Of a stretch of 6,023 nucleotides of DNA, positions 5,824-6,023 are shown in pieces. This DNA is from an uncultured Burkholderiaceae bacterium. Its GTDB lineage: Bacteria; Pseudomonadota; Gammaproteobacteria; Burkholderiales; Burkholderiaceae. The notes below the pieces were generated by a model. That model was given only the letters and a program-made list of their open reading frames with translations, had not been told where the DNA came from and did not search any database. Position 1 is the first letter of the stretch. Each line of letters starts with the position of its first letter. The position numbers and the translations under genes are program-made. The stretch is taken from positions 1 to 6,023 of the forward strand of contig CALMPB010000134.1 of NCBI GenBank assembly GCA_937871985.1, in the 5' to 3' direction.

Positions 5824-5860
5824 GCGCCAGTTGAATGGCGCTTGCCGGAGCGCGTCCGGC
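5824..5860 (+). promoter_or_regulatory. Two adjacent hairpins upstream of the DUF454 gene
   Basis: GCGCCA (5824-5829) pairs with TGGCGC (5836-5841), and two bases later GCCGGA (5844-5849) pairs with TCCGGC (5855-5860). Both are perfect 6-bp stems with 5-6 nt loops. A weaker GGGC/GCCC hairpin follows at 5864-5874. There is no T-tract, so these are not intrinsic terminators. If the gene is transcribed from about 5799 they would lie in its leader. In GC-rich DNA such stems are partly expected by chance. Confidence 0.3.
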
Positions 5861-5919
5861 GAGGGGCGCCGCCCTGCGTTTGTCGCGACCGGAATCCCTG
5901 GGATATCCTGCTGCCCATC

Positions 5920-6023
5920 ATGATGAGAGTACTGTGGCTCTGCCTGGGTTGCCTGATGCTGGCATTGGGCGTGATCGGCGCGTTTCTGCCTGTCATGCCC
6001 ACGACCATATTCCTGATCCTGGC
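5920..6023 (+). CDS. DUF454 (YbaN-family) inner-membrane protein, 3' end outside the window
   Basis: Only the first 34 codons are present. The translation begins MMRVLWLCLGCLMLALGVIG and continues through FLPVMPTTIFLILA. This closely fits the start of the small DUF454/YbaN membrane proteins: a first hydrophobic helix ending in the conserved G-x-x-G-x-x-LP-x-x-PTT-x-F-x-L-L-A pattern, here at residues 17-34. The biochemical function of the family is not established. Two ATGs stand in tandem (5920 and 5923) and either could be the start. The ribosome binding site is poor: GGGAT at 5900-5904 is 15 nt away. The gene is divergent from the chemoreceptor gene across a 210-nt gap with a shared candidate operator and a structured leader. 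Confidence 0.82.
   Translation, partial: MMRVLWLCLGCLMLALGVIGAFLPVMPTTIFLIL

Noticed and set aside
1..6023. CRISPR array, insertion sequence ends, tRNA or rRNA
   Set aside because: No regularly spaced repeats, no transposase-like frame with terminal inverted repeats and no cloverleaf-like or rRNA-like sequence was seen on either strand.

Overview
This 6 kb window looks like chromosomal DNA of a high-GC betaproteobacterium, possibly of the Bordetella/Achromobacter type. That is inferred from the GC-rich codon use of the right half and the gene types, not from a database match. The leftmost ~1.3 kb is visibly poorer in G+C than the right half and may be of different origin.

Layout, left to right. 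(1) A + strand gene at 34..1281 encodes an alpha/beta-hydrolase-like domain with a GxSxG nucleophile elbow, followed by four back-to-back 34-residue TPR repeats. Its 5' end is problematic: clear coding extends upstream of the first standard start (GTG 112) to a CTG at 34. (2) A 582-nt stretch (1282..1863) has no convincing protein gene, but on the - strand it holds a good Rho-independent terminator, a second perfect hairpin and a plausible promoter, together outlining a possible ~190-nt small RNA. (3) A + strand gene at 1864..3462 encodes a membrane diguanylate cyclase: two membrane helices around a large periplasmic sensor region, then a complete GGDEF domain whose product-inhibition site has lost its arginine. 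(4) Tail to tail with it, with one base between the stop codons, is a - strand LysE/RhtB-family exporter (3464..4102). (5) Upstream of that on the same strand is a methyl-accepting chemotaxis protein (4213..5709) with a six-helix, histidine-rich membrane sensor and no periplasmic domain. (6) Divergent from it, a + strand DUF454/YbaN-family membrane protein starts at 5920 and runs off the right edge.

The cyclase makes c-di-GMP, which usually favours surface attachment, and the chemoreceptor feeds the flagellar motor, so two signal-input proteins of the motile/sessile decision lie close together. They are on opposite strands and not in one operon, so a functional link is only a possibility. The divergent gap at 5710..5919 carries an AT-rich near-perfect palindrome that overlaps candidate promoter elements for both flanking genes. 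It is the most convincing control site in the window. No tRNA, rRNA, CRISPR array or insertion sequence was seen.
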